Positions 11,083 through 19,061 of a stretch of 64,000 bases of DNA are shown piece after piece (position 1 is the first letter of the stretch; each line of letters begins with the position of its first letter). The notes under the pieces were generated by a model, which worked only from the letters and a program-made list of their open reading frames with translations, searched no databases and had not been told where the DNA came from. The position numbers and the translations under genes were made by a program. Source of the DNA: RH-AL1 sp965198495. Lineage in GTDB: Bacteria; Pseudomonadota; Alphaproteobacteria; Rhizobiales; Beijerinckiaceae. Location: the NCBI GenBank assembly GCA_965198495.1, contig CBDAPL010000001.1, positions 2,914,001 to 2,978,000 on the forward strand, given 5' to 3'.

Positions 11083-11286
11083 ATGTCCGACGGCGACACG
11101 AAGGCCCACGATTACCGGCAGGGCTTCTACGAAGGCGCGAAGACGATCCTCAAGACGATCGGCGACGATCTGCCGGAAGAGCAGATGCGCGTGCTCGAAA
11201 AATGGGTCGCGGGGCCGATCGCCGAATGGAGCAAGGCCGGCCCCGACGCCGCACAGCCGACCGCGCCGATGATCGACGGTGCCTAG
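11083..11286 (+). CDS. Hypothetical protein, 67 aa
   Basis: A strong AGGAGAG ribosome site precedes the ATG at 11083. The product is acidic and soluble with two predicted helices (…YRQGFYEGAKTILKTIGDDL… and EEQMRVLEKWVAGPIAEWSK) and a Pro/Ala-rich tail. The family was not recognised. It lies 61 bp after the penicillin-binding protein gene. Its TAG stop shares the self-complementary CTAG at 11283-11286 with the stop codon of the opposite-strand gene. Confidence 0.7.
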   Translation: MSDGDTKAHDYRQGFYEGAKTILKTIGDDLPEEQMRVLEKWVAGPIAEWSKAGPDAAQPTAPMIDGA

Positions 11287-11675
11287 GACGGTCTTGGGCG
11301 TCGGCGACGGCGGTAGCCCGCGCCGATCATCAAGAAGGCGATCCTGACGATGGCGTAGAGCACGACCGCGCATTTCAGGATCGCGGGATAGAGGTTGAGC
11401 ACGTCGCCGTCGCCGATATCCTCGACCGTGCCAAGCGACACGAAGCCGAACGATGTGGTTGCCTGGATCGCCATGACGACGCCTGAGGCGAGACCGTCGA
11501 TCAGATCGGTGTTCAGGGACCAGCCGGCGTCGGAGTCGCGCAGGCCGTACAGGAAGCCGGCGAGCGGGTAGGCGAGCACGAAACAGACCGCGAAGATCAC
11601 GCCTTCCTTCAACGCATACGAAGACCAGCGACGCGAAGCCTTCGGGGACTTCGGCCGATCCTTGACGGTCCTCAC
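11283..11675 (-). CDS. Small inner-membrane protein, 130 aa
   Basis: Starts at a GTG (11675) that overlaps the TGA of the larger upstream gene as GTGA, so the two are translationally coupled. A basic N-terminus (KDRPKSPKASRR) is followed by a hydrophobic segment at about 25-43. A central amphipathic stretch contains TTSFGFVSLGTVEDIGDGD, then comes a second membrane segment at about 96-117, and an Arg-rich end (YRRRRRPRPS). The two-TM layout with a loop between recalls pore-loop channels only superficially, since no TVGYG filter is present. Function unknown. Confidence 0.65.
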   Translation of the reverse strand: MRTVKDRPKSPKASRRWSSYALKEGVIFAVCFVLAYPLAGFLYGLRDSDAGWSLNTDLIDGLASGVVMAIQATTSFGFVSLGTVEDIGDGDVLNLYPAILKCAVVLYAIVRIAFLMIGAGYRRRRRPRPS

Positions 11676-13777
11676 GCCGCGATCCCGCGCCGCCCCTCGT
11701 ACAGCCAGGCCAGCACCACACTGCCGAGCAGGAAGAGCAGCCCCAGGAAGCCGACGGCGAGCGGGTCGAAGCCGATCCCCTTGACCTCGCTCGCGCCGGT
11801 CTTGCGGATCGCCGCGTAATCGGAGCCGCCGTAGATGGGACTGTCGCGCATTTCGAGGATGCGCGGCATGGTGATCGCGCCGCCGGCTCCATCGCCGATG
11901 CGTCGGACCGTGCCGCCCGTCGCCTCGGCGAGCGGGCGCAACTTATCCGTCGTGGAGACCACTTCCTGGAACTCGCGCGGGTTCTCCGGGCCCACGCTGG
12001 CGAGGATCGAGAGGTCGCCGTCGCGCACCTTGTAGAGGCCGAGTTCCTTGACATCGACGCCGCCGCTCCACAGTCCAGGCTCGCCAGCCGCCAGCTTGAT
12101 GGTGAGCGTCTTGCCGGAGGGCAGCGTGACGGTGGCGGGCGGCACCTCGGCCTTCAGGCTCTGGCGCGTGACGGTGAAGGTCTTGCCGTCGGACGACGCG
12201 CGCAGCGCCTCCTCCTCGAGATCGGGCTCCTTCATCAGCCAATGGGCGAGGCGGCGCAGCAAATCGAGATAGGGACCGCCGCCATCGTAGCCGCGCGCCC
12301 AAAGCCACATCTGGTCGGACAGCAGTTCGGCGACGCGGCCCTTGCCCTCGCGCGAGAGCACCAGCACCGGCTTGCCCTCGACGCCGCCCATGATCGCGGT
12401 GCCGCGCGTCACCTGCGCCGAGATCTGGCGGAACCACGGGCTCCACGTCGGCTGACCATTGGCCGATGCCGGCCCGTTCGACCCGACCAGCCCGCGCGTG
12501 ACGGGATGCTTCTTGCCGTCGTCGGAGACGGTGGCGCGAAAGCCCGACTCGATCAGCGTGCCGTCGGGCCGGGCCGGCGCGATGCGGCCGATCGGCGAGA
12601 AGAAGATGCCCTCGCTCTGGGCGAAGTCCGGCCCGGCGGCCAGAAGCAGCGCGCCGCCGTCGCGCACGTAGCGCACGATATTGTCGAGGTAGACCGGCGG
12701 CAGCACGCTCTGGTTCGAGTAGCGGTCGAAGATGATGAGGTCGAAATCCTTGATCTTGCGGCCGAACAAATCGGCGGTCGGGAAGGCGATCAGCGACAGC
12801 TCGTTGATCGGCGTGCCGTCCTGCTTCTCCGGCGGGCGCAGGATGGTGAAGTGCACGAGGTCGACGTTGGCGTCCGACTTCAAGAGGTTGCGCCACATGC
12901 GCTCGCCCTGGTGCGGCTCGCCCGACACCAGCAGCACCTTCAGCTTGTCGCGCACGCCGTCGATCGTCACCACGGCCTTGTTGTTGAGCGTGGTGAGTTC
13001 GCCCGGAATCGCCGCCACCTCGAGCTCGACGACGTTGTTGCCGCCGTGCTCGACCTTCACCGGCACGCGGATCGTCTCGCCGGCCGAGGCCTGGATGGTC
13101 GAGACCGGCACGCCGTCGCGGCGCACCTCCAGCGAGACCGGCTCGCCCCTGTTGTCGGTGTCGAGCACCTTGAGGGCGATGGTCTGCTCCTTGCCGACGA
13201 TGCCGAAGCGCGGTGCCTCGACGAGCTCGATGCGGCGGTCGCGCTCGCCCTCGTGCCCGGTGATCAGCGCGTGCAGCGGCGCCTTGAAGCCGAGCGCGGC
13301 GGCGTTGGCCGGGATGTCGTGGACGATGCCGTCGGTGATCATGAACACGCCGGCGATCTGCTCGGCCGGCACGTCGGCGAGGCCGGCGTTGAGGGCCGAG
13401 AAGAGCTGCGTGCCCTCGTTGCCGCCGTTCTCCTGTCCGGCCTCGATCACCCGGACATCGACGTTGCCGAGCGCCGCAAGACGCGCCTTGAGCGCGCCGA
13501 GAGCCTTGTCGGTTTGCGCCATGCGCTCGCCGATCATCTGCGAGCCGGAGCGGTCGACGACAACCGCGACGATCTGCTTGAGCGGCACGCGATCCTCGCG
13601 CACCAGCGAAGGATCGAACAGCGCCAGCATGACGAGCGCGAGGCCGAGCGCCCGCAGCCAGACCGCGCGCTGGCGGAACGCCAGACCGAGCGCGACGATG
13701 GCCGCGCCCGCGACCGCGAGAACGACGAGGAGCGCGACAGGCAGCAGCGGCGTGAAGGCGAGGGAATAATCGGTCAT
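11672..13777 (-). CDS. Large membrane protein with VWA-like and GATase1-like domains
   Basis: 701 aa. Two N-terminal membrane segments (about 8-32 and 40-58) are followed by a von Willebrand A-like strand (QIVAVVVDRSGSQM, a MIDAS-like DxSxS with Gly inserted). Next come Ig-like repeats, then a class I glutamine-amidotransferase-like fold (DLIIFDRYSNQ… and GGALLLAAGPDF). One C-terminal membrane segment (VGFLGLLFLLGSVVLAWLYEG) closes it. Such proteins normally lie in MoxR/DUF58/BatA-type operons, which act in envelope stress or maturation. Here no MoxR or DUF58 gene is adjacent. It is coupled to the downstream 130-aa membrane protein. Confidence 0.75.
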   Translation of the reverse strand: MTDYSLAFTPLLPVALLVVLAVAGAAIVALGLAFRQRAVWLRALGLALVMLALFDPSLVREDRVPLKQIVAVVVDRSGSQMIGERMAQTDKALGALKARLAALGNVDVRVIEAGQENGGNEGTQLFSALNAGLADVPAEQIAGVFMITDGIVHDIPANAAALGFKAPLHALITGHEGERDRRIELVEAPRFGIVGKEQTIALKVLDTDNRGEPVSLEVRRDGVPVSTIQASAGETIRVPVKVEHGGNNVVELEVAAIPGELTTLNNKAVVTIDGVRDKLKVLLVSGEPHQGERMWRNLLKSDANVDLVHFTILRPPEKQDGTPINELSLIAFPTADLFGRKIKDFDLIIFDRYSNQSVLPPVYLDNIVRYVRDGGALLLAAGPDFAQSEGIFFSPIGRIAPARPDGTLIESGFRATVSDDGKKHPVTRGLVGSNGPASANGQPTWSPWFRQISAQVTRGTAIMGGVEGKPVLVLSREGKGRVAELLSDQMWLWARGYDGGGPYLDLLRRLAHWLMKEPDLEEEALRASSDGKTFTVTRQSLKAEVPPATVTLPSGKTLTIKLAAGEPGLWSGGVDVKELGLYKVRDGDLSILASVGPENPREFQEVVSTTDKLRPLAEATGGTVRRIGDGAGGAITMPRILEMRDSPIYGGSDYAAIRKTGASEVKGIGFDPLAVGFLGLLFLLGSVVLAWLYEGRRGIAA

Positions 13778-13882
13778 TTCCTCGATCCTTAACGCGTTTC
13801 GTGGCTTTCGTCAGGCACGCGACGCCAAGGCGGGGCGGCAAGGACGACGCACTCCGTCCAGCCTCTCAGACCGGCCGCGCGG

Positions 13883-14338
13883 CTAGGCCAGCCGGGTCGT
13901 CGGCGGAACGCCCTGCGGACCACGCGCCAAAAGGAGGTCGCGGATTTCCTCCAGCAGGAGGACATCGGCCGGCTTCGGCGGCTCGCCTTTCGGCTGGGGC
14001 GGCGCGACGCGCGCCTTCATCGCGTTCATGCCTCTCACGACAAGAAACAGCACGGCGGCGATGATCAGGAAGTTCACGGTCACCTGCAGGAAGTTGCCCC
14101 AGGCCAGAACCGCGCCCTGCTTCTTGGCCTCGACCAAGCCTGCCGCGGTGACCTTGGAGGACATCGGCGTGAAGTAATTCGTGAAGTCGACGCCGCCGGT
14201 GATCGCGCCGACGATCGGCATGATGAGATCGTTGACCATCGACTGCACGATGGAACCGAACGCCGCACCGATCACGACGGCGACCGCGAGGTCGACGACG
14301 CTGCCGCGCATGATAAAATCCTTGAAGTCCTTCAGCAT
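13883..14338 (-). CDS. mscL: Large-conductance mechanosensitive channel MscL
   Basis: Pentameric channel that releases solutes on hypo-osmotic shock. The product is 151 aa, typical length. It shows the N-terminal helix MLKDFKDFIMRGSVVDLAVAV, the TM1 pore helix with GAAFGSIVQSMVNDLIMPIVG, a periplasmic loop, TM2 (GNFLQVTVNFLIIAAVLFLVV) and a cytoplasmic helix (VLLLEEIRDLL). It lies 105 bp upstream of the VWA-like gene in the same direction; an operon is possible but unproven. Confidence 0.96.
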   Translation of the reverse strand: MLKDFKDFIMRGSVVDLAVAVVIGAAFGSIVQSMVNDLIMPIVGAITGGVDFTNYFTPMSSKVTAAGLVEAKKQGAVLAWGNFLQVTVNFLIIAAVLFLVVRGMNAMKARVAPPQPKGEPPKPADVLLLEEIRDLLLARGPQGVPPTTRLA

Positions 14339-14911
14339 GGCTTATGTCCTTTGATGGCGAGCGAGGCTCCACCCTCAGGGAAACAGCCAAGCTACGCAAG
14401 CAACGGCGTCACGTCGACGCCTCCCTATAGACGCCTTCCCTCAATCAATGCCTTCTACCGCCGCGCCAGCAGCTCGATCTTCGGCGCCGCCCACTCGATC
14501 GCCGCCGCCACGGTGAACAGCGTCTCCTCGTCGAAGGCGCGGCGATCAGCTGGAGGCCGACCTGTGGCCGCGGTGCTGGAGCCGGCACTCACCTATGGCC
14601 AAAGCTGCGTCTTCCGAGCTATCTTCAGCCAATCGTTATTCGAAGCTTTCGCCGCTCGTCATGCGTAGTCCTGGGGGACCTTGATCCGCTTGTCTCGGAG
14701 GCGCCAAGCGTACAATCTTGGGCGGCGGTATCGATACTAAGCTTCGATCACCTTCAATCGAGACCCGTTCTCACCCTGAATTCAGGGCTTTAAACGCCAA
14801 GGCAGAAGGTTTCACGACCGCGATGGGAACTAATAGATATACGACCGCAGATAATGAAGCTGCGATACTGGCTAAGTCGTGTAAGGTCATCGCACTGGAA
14901 GCGGCCATCAA
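14339..14911. other. Intergenic stretch between mscL and the glycosyltransferase
   Basis: 573 bp with no convincing gene. It holds the mscL promoter, the decayed gatA 3'-end copy (14457-14560), and from about 14600 a drop towards the lower GC of the glycosyltransferase islet. A 65-codon open frame at 14718-14915 has no ribosome site or recognisable product and was not called. Confidence 0.7.
14457..14560 (-). pseudogene. Degenerate copy of the gatA 3' end
   Basis: 104 bp matching 16452-16556, the last 35 codons of gatA, with four substitutions and one single-base deletion (about 95% identity). Read on the minus strand it ends LLARR-TAG where gatA ends LPARWW-TGA. The deletion breaks the frame. 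Similarity stops abruptly beyond the Gly-Leu-Gln codons. It and the real gatA end bracket the lower-GC glycosyltransferase gene, so it marks one edge of an insertion or a replaced gatA end. Confidence 0.85.
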
Positions 14912-16351
14912 ATGAAGATCCTGCTTTACAACTTCGTTCAGCCGAGCGACCGTGTCTCTGGCGCGGGCGGCGTAGGCATTTACCTGCAAGGTCTGTTGCA
15001 GGAGTTTCAAGATCGAAACATCGATGTCATCACGCTAAGCTCCGGAACATCATACTCGCCATACTCCAGCGAAATAACGCTGCGAACCAAGAAACATGAA
15101 AAGTATTCATCCGCTAATGTCGTGAACTCGCCCGTCATCGCTCCTTCCTACAAGAATTTCTTCTCTCCAGATGTCTATCTTCGCGACATGCGCCTTTCGG
15201 TGATCCCATATGAGCTGCTAAAAAAATACGGTCATATCGACGTTCTGCACTTTCACAACATAGAGGGACTGACGCTCGACTTCTTCTATAATCTCAGAAG
15301 AGTTTTTCCCGCATCGCGGATATACTATTCAGCGCACAACTACAATATAGTCTGTCCGCAAGTCAATCTCTGGCGGGAGGAACGGGAAAATTGCGGCGAC
15401 TATCGCGGCGGTCGAGCGTGCGTCTCATGTATGCCGTTCCGCGATGCCGATTATCAGAAACGCATTCAGGCATCATATTGGTTACGGCATGATCTGGCGA
15501 GATGGCCCGCTTTTTTTACGTCGAAGATGCTTCGTCGCAAAAACTTGCCGTTAGTCGACACAGGGCATTTCGGCCCCGAAACTAAGACCATTATCAGGAA
15601 TGATCTGGCTGAGGATTTCGGCGAGTACCGTAGGAGCAACGCGGCAATGGCGCGTGCGGTTTTCGATCGGATATTAGCCGTCTCCGACCGCACGAGAACC
15701 GTCCTCATCAATCATGGTCTAGACCCGGGCAACATCTGCATGTCTTACATCGGCAGTGCGCAGGTGGGATCGCCGAAGAAGCAGGCGCGGCGATCCTTCG
15801 ACGATGTCCTCAATATCGCTTATTTAGGATATGCCAGACGCGACAAAGGCTTCTTTTTCTTGATGCGCGCTTTGAGGATGCTGCCTGACCACATCGCGAA
15901 ACGCGTTTCGCTGACGGTTGCTGTGAAGGTGGGTGACAATGATCCTGTCTTGAGCGCGGTGGCAAGACTTACCGATCGCCTGCACGCCGTCTCGTTTCAC
16001 AACGGGTACAGCTCTTCGGATATACCCATACTGCTAAGCGGAGTGTCGCTCGGCATCATTCCCTCGCTTTGGGAAGACAACCTTCCGCAAGTCGCGATCG
16101 AGTATGTCGCGCAAGGTATACCTATCCTGGTGTCCGATCTTGGGGGCGCATCCGAAATCGGTGGCAACAAGGCGTTTATCTTTACGGCAGGATCTATCCC
16201 ATCCTTCACACAAGCGCTGCAAAGGATATTGGACAAAGAGCTGAAGCTCGAGGACTTCTGGCTAGAGCAGCCCAATATTCGTTCTATGTCCGCGCATGCT
16301 AGCGAGCTGATCGAGCTGTACACCAAAGATCTGTTATCGAAGAAGCCATGA
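14912..16351 (+). CDS. GT4-type glycosyltransferase
   Basis: 479 aa, GT-B fold. The N-terminal acceptor domain opens MKILLYNFVQPSDRVSGAGGVGIYL with the Gly-rich loop of family 4 enzymes. SAHNYNIVCPQVNLW and a CVSCM pair follow at about residues 148-178. The C-terminal donor domain has IAYLGYARRDKGFFFL and the SLWEDNLPQVAIEYVAQGIPILVSD segment, with the Glu pair typical of retaining nucleotide-sugar glycosyltransferases. It probably adds a sugar in exopolysaccharide or LPS synthesis, but no other polysaccharide gene is adjacent. GC content and codon use are clearly lower than in the neighbours, and gatA fragments flank it, suggesting transfer. Confidence 0.82.
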   Translation: MKILLYNFVQPSDRVSGAGGVGIYLQGLLQEFQDRNIDVITLSSGTSYSPYSSEITLRTKKHEKYSSANVVNSPVIAPSYKNFFSPDVYLRDMRLSVIPYELLKKYGHIDVLHFHNIEGLTLDFFYNLRRVFPASRIYYSAHNYNIVCPQVNLWREERENCGDYRGGRACVSCMPFRDADYQKRIQASYWLRHDLARWPAFFTSKMLRRKNLPLVDTGHFGPETKTIIRNDLAEDFGEYRRSNAAMARAVFDRILAVSDRTRTVLINHGLDPGNICMSYIGSAQVGSPKKQARRSFDDVLNIAYLGYARRDKGFFFLMRALRMLPDHIAKRVSLTVAVKVGDNDPVLSAVARLTDRLHAVSFHNGYSSSDIPILLSGVSLGIIPSLWEDNLPQVAIEYVAQGIPILVSDLGGASEIGGNKAFIFTAGSIPSFTQALQRILDKELKLEDFWLEQPNIRSMSAHASELIELYTKDLLSKKP

Positions 16352-16446
16352 GGCCTGCGTTGTAATGCTCTGCTCTACCTTGCTTCGTTAGGACAGAACT
16401 GTTCAATCGGTTATCGCAATCTAGCTTCATCGTCGATACTAGGATC

Positions 16447-17967
16447 TCACCACCACCGCGCCGGCAGCTCGATCTTCGGCGCCGCCCGCTCGATCGCCGC
16501 CGCGACGGTGAACAGCGTCTCCTCGTCGAAGGCGCGGCCGATCAGCTGGAGGCCGAGCGGCAGGCCGCCGGCCGACAGGCCGGCCGGCACGGCGATGCCC
16601 GGCAGGCCAGCCATGTTGACGGTGACGGTGAAGACGTCGTTGAGATACATCTCGATCGGGTCGCCGGAGCCCTTCTCGCCCAGGCCGAAGGCGGCGGACG
16701 GCGTCGCCGGCGTGAGGATGCAGTCGACGCCCTGGTCAAAGGCCCGCTCGAAGTCGCGCTTGATCAAGGTCCGGATCTTCTGCGCGCGGACGTAATAGGC
16801 GTCGTAATAGCCGGCCGAAAGCACGTAGGTGCCGATCATGACGCGGCGGCGCACCTCGCGGCCGAAGCCGGCGGCGCGGGTACCCTCGTACATGTCGACG
16901 ATGTCGCGCGCCGGCACGCGCAAGCCGTAGCGCACGCCATCGTAGCGCGCGAGGTTCGACGACGCCTCCGCCGGCGCCACGATGTAGTAGGCGGCGAGCG
17001 CGTACTTCGTGTGCGGCAGCGAGATGTCGACGATGGTGGCGCCGGCGTCCTTCAGCCAGGCGATGCCCTGGTCCCAGAGCGCGCCGATCTCGGCCGACAG
17101 GCCGTCCATGCGATATTCCTTCGGAATGCCGATGGTCATGCCCCTGACGCTCCCGCTCACCGCCGCCTCGTAGTCCGGCACGGGCATGTCGACGGAGGTC
17201 GTGTCCTTGGGATCGTGGCCGGCCATCGAGCGCAGCAGGATCGCCGTGTCGCGCACGTCGCGGGCGATCGGGCCGGCCTGGTCGAGCGAGGAGGCGAAGG
17301 CGACGATGCCCCAGCGCGAGCAGCGCCCGTAGGTCGGCTTGATGCCGACGGTGCCGGTGAAGGCGGCCGGCTGGCGGATCGAGCCACCGGTGTCCGTCGC
17401 CGTGGCGCCGAAACAGAGCCGCGCCGCCACCGCCGCGGCCGAGCCGCCCGACGAGCCGCCGGGCACCAGCTTGGCGTCGTCGAGCTTGGCGTCGTTGAGC
17501 TTGGCGTCGTCATGCTTGCCGCCGACGAGCCGCCGCCAGGGCGATACGACCGGGCCGAAGAACGAGGTCTCGTTCGACGAGCCCATCGCGAATTCATCGA
17601 GGTTCAGCTTGCCCAGCATCGTCGCGCCATCGCGCCAGAGATTGGCCGAGACGGTCGACTCGTAGGGCGGCACGAAGCCCTCCAGGATGCGGCTCGCCGC
17701 CGTCGTCTGGACGCCCTGCGTGCAATAGAGGTCCTTGATGCCGAGCGGCACGCCCTCGAGCGGCCGGCCCTCGCCCTTGGCGAGGCGCGCGTCCGACGCT
17801 TCCGCTTGCGCGAGCGCGTGGTCCGGCGTCTCGACGATGAAGCAGTTGAGCGCCCTCGCCGACTCGATCGCCGCGATCTGGGCGCGCGCGAGTTCGACGG
17901 CGGAGAAGTGCTTGGCTTTCAGTCCGTCGCGCGCGGCGGCGAGCGACAGGGTGGTGAGATCGGTCAC
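16447..17967 (-). CDS. gatA: Asp/Glu-tRNA amidotransferase subunit A
   Basis: Glutaminase subunit of GatCAB, which amidates Glu-tRNA-Gln and Asp-tRNA-Asn. The product is 506 aa from a GTG at 17967. The amidase catalytic triad is Lys78 (GIKDL), cis-Ser172 (PGGSSGGS) and nucleophile Ser196 (DTGGSIRQP), with the normal 24-residue spacing. A 15-bp repeat inserts DDAKLNDAKLDDAKL at about residues 153-167, just before the active-site loop, where homologues have a short linker. gatC lies upstream in the same direction; gatB is not in the window. The last 35 codons are duplicated at 14457-14560. Confidence 0.95.
   Translation of the reverse strand: MTDLTTLSLAAARDGLKAKHFSAVELARAQIAAIESARALNCFIVETPDHALAQAEASDARLAKGEGRPLEGVPLGIKDLYCTQGVQTTAASRILEGFVPPYESTVSANLWRDGATMLGKLNLDEFAMGSSNETSFFGPVVSPWRRLVGGKHDDAKLNDAKLDDAKLVPGGSSGGSAAAVAARLCFGATATDTGGSIRQPAAFTGTVGIKPTYGRCSRWGIVAFASSLDQAGPIARDVRDTAILLRSMAGHDPKDTTSVDMPVPDYEAAVSGSVRGMTIGIPKEYRMDGLSAEIGALWDQGIAWLKDAGATIVDISLPHTKYALAAYYIVAPAEASSNLARYDGVRYGLRVPARDIVDMYEGTRAAGFGREVRRRVMIGTYVLSAGYYDAYYVRAQKIRTLIKRDFERAFDQGVDCILTPATPSAAFGLGEKGSGDPIEMYLNDVFTVTVNMAGLPGIAVPAGLSAGGLPLGLQLIGRAFDEETLFTVAAAIERAAPKIELPARWW
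17468..17512 (-). repeat. 3 x 15-bp in-frame tandem repeat inside gatA
   Basis: Three consecutive units, 17468-17482, 17483-17497 and 17498-17512, differ by one or two bases each. They encode (D/N)DAKL-type repeats on the minus strand, immediately N-terminal to the amidase Gly-Ser loop. The unit length is a multiple of three, so copy-number change would keep the frame. Confidence 0.9.
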
Positions 17968-17987
17968 GTGTCGGCTTCCTGTGGTCC

Positions 17988-18099
17988 CCTCATGGTGAGG
18001 AGCGGCGTAGCCGCGTCTCGAACCACGAGGGCTTCGGTGGCGTGATGGTCGGGACCGCCTCGTGGTTCGAGACGCGCCTTCGCGCCCCTCACCATGAGG
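17988..18099. repeat. REP-like long palindrome between gatC and gatA
   Basis: Two arms, 17988-18030 and 18058-18099, are inverted repeats. The outer part pairs CCTCATGGTGAGG with CCTCACCATGAGG, and the inner part pairs GCGTCTCGAACCACGAGG (18013-18030) with its complement at 18058-18075. The loop is about 27 bases. From memory, similar palindromes (a CTC-ATG-GTGAGG end joined to a CTCGAA-type core) are scattered between genes in Hyphomicrobiales genomes. In the gatCA transcript it would fold into a strong hairpin. Confidence 0.75.
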
Positions 18100-18114
18100 C
18101 TCGTGGCATAGTCT

Positions 18115-18402
18115 TCATTCGATGACTTTGGGGACCATGAAGAAATGATCCTCGCTGGCCGGGGCGTTGAGGGTCACGCGATCGGCGATCTCGCCGTCGT
18201 CGACCACGTCCGCACGCTTCTTCATCGGCATCGGCATGACGGAGGTCATCGGCGCGATGCCGTCGACATTCACCTCGTCCAAGGTCGCGACGAAGGCGAG
18301 GATCGCGTTGAGTTCGCCTTGCAGCCCCGCTATGTCCTCGTCAGGCACCCTGATGCGGGCGAGATGCGCGATACGCCGGACGGTGGCCTGATCTACGGAC
18401 AT
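18115..18402 (-). CDS. gatC: Asp/Glu-tRNA amidotransferase subunit C
   Basis: Small stabilising subunit of GatCAB, 95 aa. The typical start is MSVDQATVRRIAHLARIRVPDEDI, followed by ELNAILAFVATLDEVNVDGIAPM and the C-terminal HFFMVPKVIE. It lies 147 bp upstream of gatA; the gap contains the palindromic repeat. It is divergent from ruvX across 146 bp, a common alphaproteobacterial arrangement. Confidence 0.95.
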   Translation of the reverse strand: MSVDQATVRRIAHLARIRVPDEDIAGLQGELNAILAFVATLDEVNVDGIAPMTSVMPMPMKKRADVVDDGEIADRVTLNAPASEDHFFMVPKVIE

Positions 18403-18548
18403 GACGGTTCCATGGCTAGCCTGGCGCGGGACGCGGCGTCTATATCATTGTGATCTGGAGCAGGCCACTCGTGTCATGTGAGACGCCGTGCCGGCATCGA
18501 GCGTGCTTTGATCTACCGACGCCGCCAGCGAGACGCTATAGCGGGGGC

Positions 18549-19061
18549 ATGGCGAGCAACATCATCGAATTGGCGCATCTGGCGCCGCGGCTGAGCCGTT
18601 TCGACCGACTGCTCGGCCTCGATCTCGGCACGAAGACCATCGGCGTCGCGGTCTCCGATGTCGAACGCCGGCTGGCCAGCCCGGTGATGACGATCGCGCG
18701 AACCAAATTCAAGCAGGACGCGACCGCTCTGCTGATCCAGGCGACGAGGCTGCAAGCCGTCGCTCTCGTCATCGGGCTGCCGCTCAACATGGACGGAACG
18801 GAGGGGCCGCGCGTGCAGGCGACGCGCGCGTTCATCCGCAACATGGCGCCACTGACCGCCCTGCCCTTCATCTTCTGGGACGAGCGACTGTCCACCGCGG
18901 CGGTCACCCGCAGCCTCATCGAGCAGGACGCGTCGCGGGCGAAGCGCGCGGCCGTGATCGACCGGATGGCGGCGGCCTACATTCTCCAGGGCGCGCTCGA
19001 CCGGCTGGCCCGCTTGACGGAAGAGACGCACGTCAGCCCGGGTCCGCCCAGCCGACCCTAA
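18549..19061 (+). CDS. ruvX: Holliday-junction resolvase-like YqgF/RuvX, pre-16S rRNA nuclease
   Basis: 170 aa from the ATG at 18549. RNase H-like fold with LLGLDLGTKTIGVAVSD (first catalytic Asp), the central VIGLPLNMDGTEGPR, FWDERLST (catalytic Glu/Asp) and a C-terminal Asp-containing helix (AVIDRMAAAYILQGAL). The family processes the 5' end of 16S rRNA. The upstream in-frame extension to 18450 crosses the promoter shared with gatC and was rejected. It converges with the Tyr/Gly-rich gene, overlapping at the stop codons. Confidence 0.93.
   Translation: MASNIIELAHLAPRLSRFDRLLGLDLGTKTIGVAVSDVERRLASPVMTIARTKFKQDATALLIQATRLQAVALVIGLPLNMDGTEGPRVQATRAFIRNMAPLTALPFIFWDERLSTAAVTRSLIEQDASRAKRAAVIDRMAAAYILQGALDRLARLTEETHVSPGPPSRP

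Noticed and set aside
8660..11272. 870-codon plus-strand frame over the penicillin-binding protein gene
   Set aside because: Arg-rich out-of-frame reading of PBP1A; the in-frame product has all the catalytic motifs.
11283..11675. Potassium-channel reading of the 130-aa membrane protein
   Set aside because: The loop has no TVGYG-type filter, so only the two-helix membrane description is kept.
12242..13792. 516-codon plus-strand frame opposite the VWA-like gene
   Set aside because: Antisense reading with no motif; the minus-strand product has membrane segments and domains.
14718..14915. 65-aa open frame before the glycosyltransferase
   Set aside because: No ribosome site, no recognisable sequence, and it lies in the degraded junction of the islet.
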